A DNA stretch of 64,000 nucleotides from an uncultured Candidatus Altimarinota bacterium (lineage in GTDB: Bacteria > Patescibacteriota > Gracilibacteria > BD1-5 > UBA6164), in NCBI GenBank assembly GCA_937944145.1, contig CALDZK010000004.1:186001-250000 (forward strand). Direction: 5' to 3'. Within the stretch, counting starts at the first letter, position 1. Each line of letters starts with the position of its first letter. This document shows positions 32,918-42,624 of the stretch, one piece after another. The translations under genes were made by a program, and so were the position numbers. Under the pieces are notes generated by a model that was not told the DNA's origin, did no database searches, and saw nothing but the letters and a program-made list of their open reading frames with translations.

Positions 32918-33255
32918 CATATTTTCTTTTTCTATCAATACTTATAGGTGGTACTTTTTGATATCCGTTTTTTCTAAATTTTTCTATTAATATTAGTTTT
33001 TTATATACATCTTATAAAATAGAACGTTTAGAATGAGTTGAGATTTATGATAAATATATTAGTGTTGAGGGTTGAAGTTGAATGTACTGTAACTTTCATT
33101 ATCTATTAAATTGAGAATTAAGTAATAAAATTAAGAAAGATATAAGTGGTTCCTTTGCAAGTAAGTCTTATTTGCGTGATAAAGAATTATATATATCAAC
33201 TTGAAAAAACTGTGAGTATTATTATTGAAAAGGAACATATTATCGTAACAGTTAA
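32902..33255 (+). CDS. Small membrane-anchored protein in the suf operon
   Basis: 117 aa, ATG overlaps the last 16 nt of sufB in another frame. One N-terminal hydrophobic helix (about residues 3-35, [20 protein letters not shown]), then a polar domain rich in Tyr, Lys and Gly with three Cys. Much AT-richer than its suf neighbours. It ends 3 nt before the A-type carrier gene, so it is translated from the suf mRNA. Not a known Suf component. Confidence 0.65.
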
Positions 33256-33258
33256 GAA

Positions 33259-33654
33259 ATGCTAACACTCGACAAAAAAACAGTAACCGAATTTGAATCT
33301 GAGGGAATACAAAAACTCAAGGTTTTTTTCTATGAGGCTGGATGTAGTGGAACCAAGATAAATATGGAAACAGAGTTTGAGGTCACGGATGATATTGAGC
33401 AACTCGAAGCAGATTATGCATTTGCACTCTATGTTCCAAAGAGTGATAAAGAACACTTAGAACACGCGAGAATAACCAGAGTTGTCGTTGCAGATCATAC
33501 AGGAATAGAAAAAACGAGATATGTATTTAGTAGTGACGAGGTAGAAGACCGATGTGGCTGTGGAACGAGTTTTGCTTTTGAGAAACCAGCTCCAGTGATA
33601 GACCTAGAAAAACTCAAAAAAATGAGAGAAAATTTTATAAAAAATAAAAAATAA
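33259..33654 (+). CDS. A-type FeS carrier (SufA/IscA/HesB family)
   Basis: 131 aa. Conserved Cys in YEAGCSGTKI and the C-terminal CGCGTSF pair are the three cluster ligands of A-type carriers. Longer than usual (about 107-120) by a C-terminal helix. Delivers clusters to apo-proteins. Located inside the suf operon. Confidence 0.88.
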   Translation: MLTLDKKTVTEFESEGIQKLKVFFYEAGCSGTKINMETEFEVTDDIEQLEADYAFALYVPKSDKEHLEHARITRVVVADHTGIEKTRYVFSSDEVEDRCGCGTSFAFEKPAPVIDLEKLKKMRENFIKNKK

Positions 33655-33656
33655 TT

Positions 33657-34334
33657 ATGAACCTAACAGAAAACAAACTCTATACGAGTACAGACTTACA
33701 AGCAGAAATTCATATAGCTGATAGTGTTTCAGTGATGATACATGATGAGGCTGATATCCTTACAAAAGTAACTTTTGGAAAATGAGCTTCACTCAAATAT
33801 TTTGGGTATTTTCAAACAGAAAGTAAGCTCAATAAACTCTTTCACATAAATGGAGAAGAAAATAATTGTGAGGTATATGCGCTCCTAAGTTCAAAAGGAG
33901 AAAATATTACTGCAAAAATAGAAGGGAGACTCGAGAGCTCTGGGAGTAAGCTCAATATGCATATTGTCAGTTTTGTTTCTGATGGATGATTGATTGACCT
34001 TGATGGTATTGTAAATATCACCGAAGGGATAGAAAAAGTAGAAGGATACCTAACAGAAGAAAATATATTTGTCGGGCAAAGTGGAAAGGTGAGAGGACTT
34101 CCAACACTGCTCGTACATAGTGATGATGTAAAAGCAGCACATGCCTGTAATATGGAGAGAATCAGTGACGATAAGCTGTTCTACCTTCGTAGTCGTGGAC
34201 TGCCAAGAGAAGATGCTACCGTACTAATGCTCGAGAGTTATATCGCAAAAGTATTTGGAGATCTAGAAGAGGTAAACGAAGAACTCTACACGAATATAAA
34301 AGAAAGAATTTTAGAAAGGATAAAACACAAGTAG
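33657..34334 (+). CDS. sufD: FeS assembly protein SufD (short)
   Basis: 225 aa, about half the usual SufD length. The C-terminal beta-helix end is characteristic: HSDDVKAAHACNMERISDDK and LFYLRSRGLPREDATVLMLE. The N-terminal helical part is reduced. Functions as the SufB partner. Starts 2 nt after the A-type gene and stops 2 nt before sufS. Confidence 0.85.
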
Positions 34335-34336
34335 AT

Positions 34337-35644
34337 ATGTCTATAAAAAAAGGTTTCCCCATATTCCAAACGCATCCAGGTCTGATATATCTGGATAGTA
34401 CGGCTACCAGTCAAAAACCATCACATGTTATAGATGGAGTAGCTGAGTATTTGTCATCGAGTTACGCAAATATTCATAGGGGAAGTTACGATATATCAGA
34501 ACAATCAGAAAAACTGTATGTTGAAAGTAAGGAAATAGTAGCAAAGAACATAGGAGCAGAAAACTGGAGAGAGATTATTTATACTGCAAATTCTACTTAT
34601 GCACTCAACCTCCTCGCTCAGAGTATCTGGAGAACGTGAATCTTAAAAAAATGAGACAAAGTTCTAGTGAGTATCGTCGAACATCATGCAAACGTGGTTC
34701 CATGGTTGATTCTCAAAGAAGACTATGGGATAGAGGTAGAGTATATAGAAATCAATGATGACTATACTCTCGATATGGATGATCTATCTCAGAGGCTTGA
34801 TGATAAGGTAAAGATTGTTTCTCTGGCCCATGTGAGCAATACTACAGGGCAGATTTTTGATTTGGAGAAGGTGAATAAGTTATTGGATGAGAAATACAGC
34901 CCTCACCCTACCCCTCTCCCAGAGGGAGAAGGAAAAACTGCAGTTTCTCACCTCATTTCAGGAGAGACTGATTGAAGACAATGACAGAAAAGGCCACTCT
35001 TTATTGTAGACGGATCTCAGAGTGTTCCTCATTTTGCTGTAGATGTGAAAAAGATAGGATGTGACGCGATGTTTTTTACAGGGCACAAGGTATTTGCAGA
35101 TAGTGGTATAGGAGTACTTTGGGCAAAAGAAGAATTATTAAATGAACTTAAGCCTATTTTTTCAGGATGAGGAGCTATTGGGAGAGTAGAGCAAGAATCA
35201 TTCACACATTCTACTACACTTCCAGATAAATTTGAACCAGGAACTCCAAATCTGTCAGGAGCTGTCAGTTTACTGAAGGCATTTGAGTATATAGAATCTA
35301 TAGGAGGATATGAAAAACTTGAAAAAATAGAACAAGAATTGGTTGATTATACACTGGAAAAATTAGAAAATACTCCAGATATACAACTGATTGGTGGGAA
35401 GGATAAAAATACCCGTGTTGGAGTATTTACCTTTTATGTTCCTGCAGTACATAGTTTTGATATATCTGATTATCTGGCTGATAATAACATATGTGTTCGT
35501 GCAGGGCAACACTGTGCTGAACCATTTATGGAACACGAGGGGCAACATCATACATGTCGTATGAGTTTGCATATTTATAACACGACAGAAGATATAGATA
35601 AGTTTTTTGAGGTACTTAGCAATGCAATTAATGATTTGAGATAA
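34337..35644 (+). CDS. sufS: Cysteine desulfurase SufS
   Basis: 435 aa PLP enzyme (usual about 405-415). LDSTATSQKP start, SIVEHHANVVPW, LAHVSNTTGQ, IVDGSQSVPH, PLP lysine in FTGHKVFADSGIG, catalytic Cys in RAGQHCAEPF. An extra segment of about 30 residues (SPHPTPLPEGEG and following) lies between KLLDEK and RPLFIVDG and is encoded by a palindrome-family sequence. The stop TAA overlaps the sufU ATG (TAATG). Confidence 0.96.
34899..34975 (+). repeat. Palindrome-family sequence inserted in-frame in sufS
   Basis: GCCCTCACCCTACCCCTCTC plus CTCCC/GGGAG hairpin, then a TCTC..GAGA hairpin near 34945-34966. Nearly the same left half as in sufC and at 31032. Encodes SPHPTPLPEGEGKTAVS within the desulfurase, in the same frame as in sufC. 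Confidence 0.7.
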
Positions 35645-36045
35645 TGTTTAACGAAACCATAACATTTTACTCAAAAACACCACCAAATAAAGGAGTACTT
35701 CCAGAATTTGATGTGTCTTTTTGGGAAGAAAATCGTACTTGTGGGGATGATCTGAAAGTGTACATAAAACTTGAAGGAAATGTTATAAAAGACTGGTCAT
35801 TTCAGGGAGATACAGCGATTATAACAACAGCATGTGCGAGTATATTTGGAGAGAGTATTATTGGGTTAGAGGCCGAGGAAGTATTTGAATTTGGATACAG
35901 TTATATAGAAGAACTGATAGAAGCTCCAGTATCTGATAGACGCAAGCAAGCAAGTGTCCTCGGGCTTCTCACGACACGAAACGCGCTTCATAAGTATTTA
36001 TGAAATGGGAGAAAAGATGTATTTGATACAGTATTACATATTTAA
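35644..36045 (+). CDS. sufU: SufU/IscU-type scaffold or sulfur-transfer protein
   Basis: 133 aa. TCGDDLKVYIK (Cys 1), TTACASIFGESI (Cys 2 region) and RRKQASVLGLLTTRNALHKY. The last motif usually reads RxKCAxLxW, so the third Cys ligand appears to be replaced (KQAS). It may still accept sulfur from SufS or be a degenerate scaffold. Last structural gene of the operon. Confidence 0.85.
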
Positions 36046-36099
36046 AAAAATCCTTATACTCCCTGTCTTGTAAAGAGAGGGGGGAGGTGAGTTGATGGT

Positions 36100-36495
36100 A
36101 TGATAAAACTCTCAAAAACAGGAGATTATGCACTCAAGGCTATATGTTATATAGCAGATAAACAGGAACTCGTGCATATAAAAGATATTTCTCTAGATCA
36201 GGATATTAGCGAAGCTCTTCTGAGACGTATTATTGCGAATTTAGAAAAAGCACATATCCTGCAAACTACAAAGGGAAGAAATGGTGGTGTAGCGTTAGCA
36301 AAAAAACCATATCAGATATCGGTATATGATATACTCGAAGCAGTGGGAGAAGAACTTGGACTGACTGATTGTACCAAGGATATTTACTGTGATAAAAAAT
36401 CTGAGTGTTATACGACAGATGTGATGGGGAGTTTACAGAGGGGATTTAATAGTCTTCTCAAACTCAATACACTAGATAAGATTATTAAAAAATAA
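36100..36495 (+). CDS. Rrf2/IscR-family transcription regulator
   Basis: 131 aa. Winged helix at the N terminus (KTGDYALKAICYIA, LLRRIIANLEKAHILQTTKG with wing RNGGVALAK) and a Cys cluster DCTKDIYCDKKSECY, the spacing expected for [2Fe-2S] binding as in IscR/SufR. Sits 54 nt after sufU, so it probably senses cluster status and controls the operon. An unusually strong GGGGAGGTGA precedes the start by about 10 nt and lies in a CTCCC/GGGAG hairpin that could mask it. Confidence 0.92.
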   Translation: MIKLSKTGDYALKAICYIADKQELVHIKDISLDQDISEALLRRIIANLEKAHILQTTKGRNGGVALAKKPYQISVYDILEAVGEELGLTDCTKDIYCDKKSECYTTDVMGSLQRGFNSLLKLNTLDKIIKK

Positions 36496-36618
36496 ATTTA
36501 TATCTTTTTTAACTAAAAAGTATCAAAAAACTTTATCCCAAGCTTGGGGTAAAAAAATTTAAATATATAGTTTTCTCGACTGTATACTACCGTTTTGGCT
36601 TCTTTAGTGGATCTTCGT

Positions 36619-36652
36619 TTAAAAAGCCCTTCTAAATAGAAGAGCTTTTTTG
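36619..36652 (-). terminator. Terminator after rplA
   Basis: AAAGCCCTTCT / AGAAGAGCTTT with flanking A- and T-runs, directly after the rplA stop as read on minus; may also stop suf read-through. Confidence 0.8.
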
Positions 36653-36663
36653 ATATTTTCTAA

Positions 36664-37359
36664 TTACGCTTTATCTGCGTCCATATCTATTCTGATACCA
36701 GGACCCATAGCGTTACACACTACTACAGAGTTGATATATTTCCCCTTTGCTCCAGTAGGTTTTACATCCTGGATAGTCTGTAGGAAAGATTCGAGATTTT
36801 GTTTGAGTTTATCTTTTCCAAAAGAGAGTTTTCCAAAGATAGAGTGAACATTTCCTTGTTTGTCTGTTTTGAATTCAAATTTCCCACCAGCGATTTCTGT
36901 AACAACAGCTACGAGATCTTCACCAACCGTTCCTGTTTTAGGATTTGGCATCAGTCCTTTTGGTCCGAGGACTCTTGCAATTTTCCCGAGGTGTCTCATC
37001 ATAGATGGAGTAGCAACACAGACATCAAAGTCGAGTGCTACTTTTCCAGACTCTATATCTGCGATAAGATCTTCACCACCAGCTACTTTTGCACCTGCTT
37101 TTTTGAGATCTGCTGCTGATACGCTATCAGAGAAAGCACAGATGTTTGGGACTTTCCCTGTTCCGTTTGGAAGCGTTGCAGTCGTTCTAATCATTTGATC
37201 TTGATGTTTTGGGTCAAGATTGAGATTAAAATGAATTTCTACTGTAGGGTCAAACTTTACCGTATTTGTTTGTTCGAGCAGCTCTACTGCTTCGTCCACT
37301 GAGTAGCTCATTCCTTCTTTGAGGAACTCTTGAGCTTTTCTATATTTTTTACCTGCCAT
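36664..37359 (-). CDS. rplA: 50S ribosomal protein L1 (uL1)
   Basis: 231 aa, no in-frame TGA. KYRKAQEFLKEGMSYSVDEA, HFNLNLDPKHQDQMIR, LPNGTGK, and the RNA-binding GPKGLMPNPKTGTV loop. L1-stalk protein and, in other bacteria, translational repressor of its own operon. rplK is not upstream; a 23S-like fragment is divergent instead. Confidence 0.97.
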   Translation of the reverse strand: MAGKKYRKAQEFLKEGMSYSVDEAVELLEQTNTVKFDPTVEIHFNLNLDPKHQDQMIRTTATLPNGTGKVPNICAFSDSVSAADLKKAGAKVAGGEDLIADIESGKVALDFDVCVATPSMMRHLGKIARVLGPKGLMPNPKTGTVGEDLVAVVTEIAGGKFEFKTDKQGNVHSIFGKLSFGKDKLKQNLESFLQTIQDVKPTGAKGKYINSVVVCNAMGPGIRIDMDADKA

Positions 37360-37472
37360 AAATATATTTTTAAAAATTAAAAGGTGGTAGCGAGTACGGC
37401 AGTACTCTTCCTTTAAAAGGCTTATGAATTATATGGAAAAATTTAATTTTGCAAGAAAAAAATTATACTATA

Positions 37473-37507
37473 TTGACAGAATATATTTCATATATGTAGT
37501 ATATAAT
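37473..37507 (+). promoter_or_regulatory. Promoter-like sequence before the 23S-like RNA
   Basis: TTGACA (37473) and TATAAT (37502) are perfect boxes but 23 nt apart; TAGTAT at 37498 gives a 19-nt spacer. Plausible start of transcription near 37514. Confidence 0.45.
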
Positions 37508-37513
37508 GTGTAA

Positions 37514-37710
37514 AACATGATACTATGAAGTATTCATGTACCGACGAAGGACGTAATACGCTGCGATAAGCGTTGGGGAGCTGCGAATAAGCTTTGATCC
37601 AGCGATTTCCGAATGGGGAAACCCAGCAACCCTATAATCAGGGAATTATTGCTATCTCAAGATAGATGGGAATTTACACATAACTTTTGTAGGAGGAAAC
37701 TCCTACTTTT
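37514..37710 (+). ncRNA. Stand-alone fragment related to the 5' domain of 23S rRNA
   Basis: From about 37536 the plus strand matches bacterial 23S domain I (E. coli about nt 50-200): CCGACGAAGGACG, CTGCGATAAGCGT and CGATTTCCGAATGGGGAAAC, ending with a degenerate GGGAATTTACACAT where 23S has GGGAACTGAAACAT. The universal GGTGGATGCC 5' end is absent, and the rest of 23S does not follow. Instead a local hairpin (CATGA.TACT/AGTA.TCATG) precedes and a strong terminator closes it. Either an rRNA remnant or a small RNA using an rRNA fold. Confidence 0.7.
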
Positions 37711-37714
37711 TTAT
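37687..37714 (+). terminator. Terminator of the 23S-like RNA
   Basis: GTAGGAG GAAA CTCCTAC followed by TTTTTTATTTT; the right edge overlaps the yidD stop on minus. Confidence 0.85.
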
Positions 37715-37950
37715 TTTCCCACTGGATCATACCCTCCTTTATTCCATGGCATACATCGACATATCCTGCGTATTCACATGATTAAGCCTTTGAGGGCTCA
37801 TTTTTTTGTAATTGCTTCTTTGGTATAATCACTACAACTTGGTATGTGTTTACAGTAGGGAGGTCTATCCATCGACTTTGCCCAGATACTGTGGTCTGGA
37901 GAGAGGTAGTGCTGGTAGAGATCGATGAGTTTTAGGAGAAGTTTTTTCAT
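37711..37950 (-). CDS. yidD: Membrane protein insertion efficiency factor YidD
   Basis: 79 aa, found only with UGA=Gly. KLIDLYQHYLSPD, YCKHIPSCSDYTKEAI and the GLIMGIRRICRCMPW-N-GGYDPVG end are the YidD (DUF37) hallmarks with the conserved Cys. Peripheral membrane protein acting with YidC. Its usual partners rnpA and yidC are not adjacent. Confidence 0.92.
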
Positions 37951-38003
37951 ATTTTCTAAAAATAATTACACTATAGAGCATATATATTTTTAGTTCAAAG
38001 ACA

Positions 38004-38600
38004 ATGATCGCATATATCTCTGGGAAAATACTCGATATCTCAGAAAACTCTGTACTTATCATGCCTCACAGTGGTGTTGGCTATGAAATAGCTATCAATG
38101 AACTGACCTATAGTAAAATAGCAACTCAGGAAGATGTCGATCTTTACCTCTACCATCATATATCAGAAGCGACTCAAGCTCTATATGGATTTGTAGAGAG
38201 AGAAGAAAAAAAAGTATTTCTCGAACTGATAAAAATATCTGGAATAGGAGGAAAAGTCGCACTCTCTATACTGTCTTTAGGAATAGACTATATCATCCAA
38301 GCTGTACAAAACGAGGACAAAGCAGCAGTAGAGCAGATAAAGGGAATCGGGAAAAAGATGGCAGAGAAAATCATCCTCGAACTCAAGGATAAAGACTTTA
38401 TCAAAACAGCTCTTGTAGGCACTCCAAAAACAAGTACAGTCCAGACACAACTCCCACCATCACTGATTGAAAATATCAAATCAACTCTGACAAATATGGG
38501 ATACAGACCAAGAGATATAGACAGAGTTCTCACACAAATTCCGAGTGATATAGACAGCCCTGAGGCTATTCTATCGTATATGATAAAAGAACTCAGTTAG
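38004..38600 (+). CDS. ruvA: Holliday junction DNA helicase subunit RuvA
   Basis: 198 aa. OB domain with MIAYISGKI and GVGYEI, HVx-like HHISEATQALYGF, two helix-hairpin-helix motifs (KISGIGGKVALSIL and IKGIGKKMAEKIILEL), and the C-terminal domain III that contacts RuvB. ruvB is not adjacent; tyrA follows by 1 nt. Confidence 0.96.
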   Translation: MIAYISGKILDISENSVLIMPHSGVGYEIAINELTYSKIATQEDVDLYLYHHISEATQALYGFVEREEKKVFLELIKISGIGGKVALSILSLGIDYIIQAVQNEDKAAVEQIKGIGKKMAEKIILELKDKDFIKTALVGTPKTSTVQTQLPPSLIENIKSTLTNMGYRPRDIDRVLTQIPSDIDSPEAILSYMIKELS

Positions 38601-38601
38601 T

Positions 38602-39345
38602 ATGAAACCAAGTCTTTGAGTATTTTGATTCGGACAATTTATGGAGTTTTTTACTCCATATATGTTGGAGTATTTTGATGTACAAGTCTATGATAGAACG
38701 GGAAAAAATACAAAAATTATAGATGTATGAGCTAGGGGTGTACCTTTAGAGCAGGCAGCTGCTTGTGATTTTGTACTGCTTGGGTATCCAGCGTGATATA
38801 TAGAACCATTGGTAAAAGATATATCTTCCTTCGTGCAACCAGGAGTCGTAGTTTTTGATATTTGCTCTGTGAAAACTCCTGCAGTAGAAGCTATGCTAGG
38901 ATACTTACCAAAGAACTGCCATATCATAGGAACACATCCTATTTTTTGACCTCAGAGTGGAAAAAATGGAATTACATGACTGAAAATGACATTCTCAAAT
39001 ATTCGTTCAGATACACAAGTATTTGCAGACTTTATGTCACTATTTCGAGACAATATGAACTTGCAGGTTTTTGAAATGACTGCTCAGGAACATGATAGAC
39101 AAATGGCTTATATCCAGTGAATAACGCATTTTATTTGAAGAGCTATTACGGAACTAAGTATTCCAAATTCTCCTATAGCTACAGAATCATATCTGCATTT
39201 ACAAGAGGTGGGAGAAATGGTCTGATCGGACTCAGAAGCATTGTTTCTTTCTATTCAGAAAGATAATCCCTTCACAGAAGATATACGTGCTACGCTGATG
39301 AAAGAATTGGGATGACTGCAAAAACTTATACAAGATAATAGTTAA
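38602..39345 (+). CDS. tyrA: Prephenate/arogenate dehydrogenase-like protein
   Basis: 247 aa, nine TGA-Gly. NAD(P)-binding start SLGVFGFGQFM (Gly-x-Gly-x2 with TGA codons), DICSVKTPAVEAM, GTHPIFGPQSG (the HPxFGP substrate loop) and a helical C-terminal dimerisation domain. Converts prephenate or arogenate during tyrosine synthesis. No other aromatic genes are in the window, so the pathway context is unclear; it may recycle an imported precursor. Confidence 0.85.
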
Positions 39346-39351
39346 ATTTTT

Positions 39352-40368
39352 ATGAATATCTCTATACTCGCATCAGTTTGATGTCAAAACCTGGGGGATG
39401 AGCTCATTCTCAAAAACGAGATACAGCTCCTACGTGAGAGGTACGGTCAAGATACAGTTTTTCGTGTCTTTAGTTATGATCCCCAAAATCCTTTTTTAAA
39501 GGATGAGTATGTCTCGTATAGAGAGTATTTTCCTGTTGGTATAAAAGACATCAGTAATCTCGGAAGAAATATTAAAAATGCTGCAAGTTTTTTTGTGACA
39601 CTTATGTGGTCTGATCTGATAGTTATCTGAGGATGAGGGCTCTTTTATGAAACAGAGGTGCAGTCTACTCGTAGTCCACTCGATCTGTGGGTGTATCGTA
39701 TGAAGTGGATCAGGGTACTCCAAAAACCAGTGTTATTTTTCGGAGTGGGGATAGATGTACAGACTGAGTTAGAAATAAAAAAAATACAAAAGATATTTTC
39801 TTATAAAAAAGCAGAGATCACGGTACGTGATATGCAGAGTTTCTTTATTCTCAACGAACTGGGTATCTCTGCAGAAGTGATAGACGACCCTGTTTTTATA
39901 GACCATGATTCTGAGTCGAAGTGACAGATACTGTTGATCCAATCAGTCAAAGATTTTTCTCCGAAAAATCTCCCAAAATACTCCCTGCTTGGACAACGTG
40001 TAGGAGTTGCACTCAGACAGGGGTATATGACGCACGCGAAGAGCCCAGAACTTGAGATACTCATGATCGAAGAGTTTCTGTCTCTTTTAGAAGAAAAATG
40101 AGCTCATATCGTACTGCTGCCACATAGTTTTCACCAGAGTGACAGCAAGGCAAATGATTATGTATTTTTAGAAAAATTCCTAAAAGAATCAAGAGAGATA
40201 AAGACTACTATGGCAGAGGTCTATGAAGTGTATACGGGAAAACAAATAGATATCTGTATTGCGATGCGACTCCACTCTATCATCCTATCTTATGTGTATG
40301 GTATACAGATCATCGCACTGTCCTATAGTCAAAAAACTGATCAAGTGTTAAAAAAACTCTCAAAATAG
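39352..40368 (+). CDS. Polysaccharide pyruvyltransferase-family protein (CsaB-like)
   Basis: 338 aa. GCQNLGDELILKNEI at the start, VIGGGGLFYE, ITVRDMQSFFILNELGI, AMRLHSIILSYVYGI and IALSYSQKTDQVL match the family that adds pyruvate to cell-wall polysaccharides and so anchors SLH-domain surface proteins. Six nt after tyrA. Confidence 0.85.
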
Positions 40369-40386
40369 ATTTGAGAGTTTTTATTT
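40352..40386 (+). terminator. Terminator at the end of the ruvA-tyrA-csaB-like operon
   Basis: AAACTCTCAAA / TTTGAGAGTTT with T-run; the stop TAG lies in the loop. Confidence 0.85.
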
Positions 40387-40401
40387 TTCAAAAGGATGTT
40401 T

Positions 40402-40995
40402 TTATCCACACTCTGGATTCGACCCTGGATTCCCGTTTATTACTATTAGGGCTGTAGTGCTACTTGCTGCTCCTCAACTGAGAGTACATGCTCCACTATT
40501 TTCACTTGTTATACTTCCTCCAGCGAGGTCTGTAGAGAGTGTATCGAGAGAAAGTCATGTTTCAAATCTGATATCGTCTGTTCACCCATCTCCAGGTGCT
40601 TTTTTTGTAGTGTTTCCTTCATTTTCAAATGCTGTTGATATCTCATAGGCCCCAAACTCTATACCATTTTCATCGTCTCCTGCAGTGTAGGCATATCCAC
40701 AGTCACCTCCACCGTTACATGTTTGTCCATGTTTTTGATCAGTTGGAAGTCTCTTGATATATGTATTTGTTTTGTCTACAAATTCACTTGCATATGGATA
40801 CTCAGAATCATCTTGGTATACTTGTTCGACAGCACCTTTGAGAGCATCTACATCTCTAATTCTAGTAGTGTCTCTTGCTTTTTGTATTTGACTCGTATAT
40901 ACCGTAACTGCACCAGTAGCGAGGATACCAATGATTGTTATTACTACGAGGAGTTCGATCAGTGTGAACCCAGTTTTCTTTTGTGTGTGTAACAT
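40402..40995 (-). CDS. Type IV pilin-like / pseudopilin protein
   Basis: 197 aa. Short basic leader MLHTQKKTG cut before FTLIELLVVITIIGILAT, the class III prepilin signal with Glu5. The globular part has Cys pairs (TCNGGGDCG; CTLS; ECG end). Three TGA-Gly near the C terminus, so the true stop is TAA at 40402. Surface fibre subunit assembled by a PilBCD-type machine not present in this window. Confidence 0.9.
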
Positions 40996-41224
40996 AGAAA
41001 GATTAAATTATGTAACTAAATATATAATACTCTTTTATTATAGCATTTTTTGCAGAGGTTTAAAAATATGGCAAGGTATTTTTACTTGATAAAACTGTAT
41101 TTACTTTTTTGGCTATGTTTTATTATTTGGGATTTTCTCCCAAAAATAGCGTGGTCGTTTATTTGGAGAAATAGTTTTTTTCTATATAATCGGGCCGTTT
41201 ATTATTTGTTATACTAAAAAACAT

Positions 41225-42529
41225 ATGAAAGTAACGAGAAAAGACCTCCCGAAATCTATCGTAGAACTCATGATAGAGGCAGATACTGCTGAGGTTGCAA
41301 AACAGAGAAAAAAAGTATTTTCTACTCTGAGAGAAAAAGGAGAGGTAAAATGATTTCGTAAGGGAGCAAATATCCCAGACGAAGTTCTGGAAAAGAACTA
41401 CGGATCTGACTATATCAGTCAAATGACGATAGAATATGCTATTGATATCCTCTATAGAGAGGCTCTCAAAAAAGAGAAACTCATGCCTGTGGCACAAGGA
41501 GAGATCCAAGAAATAGTCTCTCAGTCTCCACTTCAGATCAGGATGCATATAGAAGTACTTCCGGAAGTGACTATCGGAGCAGGGTATAAAAAAATCAAAC
41601 TCAAAAAACAAAAACTCAGTGTGAGTGCGACCGAGATACAAGCAGCTCTTGATGATATTCAGACTCGTTTTACGCACTTTCATGATGTAGAAGACACAAA
41701 GAAAAAAGCAGCTATGGGAGACAAACTCACGATAGATACAGACGGACATGATAGCAAAGGAAACCTTATGGAATCTACTTCTATGAGAGACTATCCACTC
41801 GTTCTTGGTTCAAACATGCTCGTCCCAGGTTTTGAAGAATGACTTGTTGGGGTGACCTTGGGAGAAGAAAAAGAACTTGATATAACATTTCCAAAAGACT
41901 ATCACAATGCTGACTTTGCTGGAAAAAAGACTAAATTCAAAGTAACCGTGAAGAAGTTTGAACATGCACATAAACCGGAGTTTACGACAGAGTTTATCAA
42001 ACAACTCAGAGGAAAAGACCTCGATCTCAAAGGATTTAAAGAACTCATAAAAGAAGAACTCCTCGAGACAAAGACTATGAACGCACAGATGGATCAGGAA
42101 ATGCAACTCATAGATGAGCTTCTAAAGGTTACAAAAATAGACGTAGGGGACAAAATTCTCGCACAACAAATGGAAAAAGTATACGCAGAGATAAAAGAAA
42201 ATATCACCAAAGATGGAATCAAGATAGAGCATTATCTCGAATCACTCAAGCTGACAGAAGAAGAGTACAAGGAAAAAAATGTACAACCTACAGCTCTCAA
42301 GAGACTCCAGTGAGAACTTATACTCCATAAACTTCAAGAACAAGAAAAAGTAGAGATCTCAGAAAAAGATATGGAAGCAGAAATCAAAAAAGTCATGGCA
42401 CGTTTTGAATCTGAGGATGTACTCGAGAGGCTCAAGGAACTCTACGTTCCTGGAAACAAATACTACGAAGAACTCAAAATGCGTATGATATATAGAAAAC
42501 TTATAGATAGCTTTTTCACTTGAGAATAA
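41225..42529 (+). CDS. tig: Trigger factor
   Basis: 434 aa. Ribosome-binding loop VKGFRKGANIP (Gly TGA), PPIase/FKBP domain (MGDKLTIDTDG..., VPGFEEGLVGVTLGEEKELD), and long C-terminal chaperone arms. Binds near the tunnel exit at L23. Monocistronic; clpP/clpX are not adjacent. Confidence 0.95.
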
Positions 42530-42624
42530 AAAAGTATTTGGGATTTATTATTTGATTGCTTAAAGATTTTGTTTATTCTGTTCATAAGCTTAGGCTAATA
42601 TTTATTTTTATTATGTATATATGT

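Noticed and set aside
37689-37706. GGAGGAAAC in the terminator hairpin as a third copy of the loop motif
   Set aside because: Here GGAG is part of the stem and GAAA is the loop, unlike the fully looped GGGAGGAAA in the large RNA.
40411-40440. GGATTCGACCCTGG-like T-arm suggesting a tRNA on minus
   Set aside because: It lies inside the prepilin coding end and no cloverleaf can be built around it.
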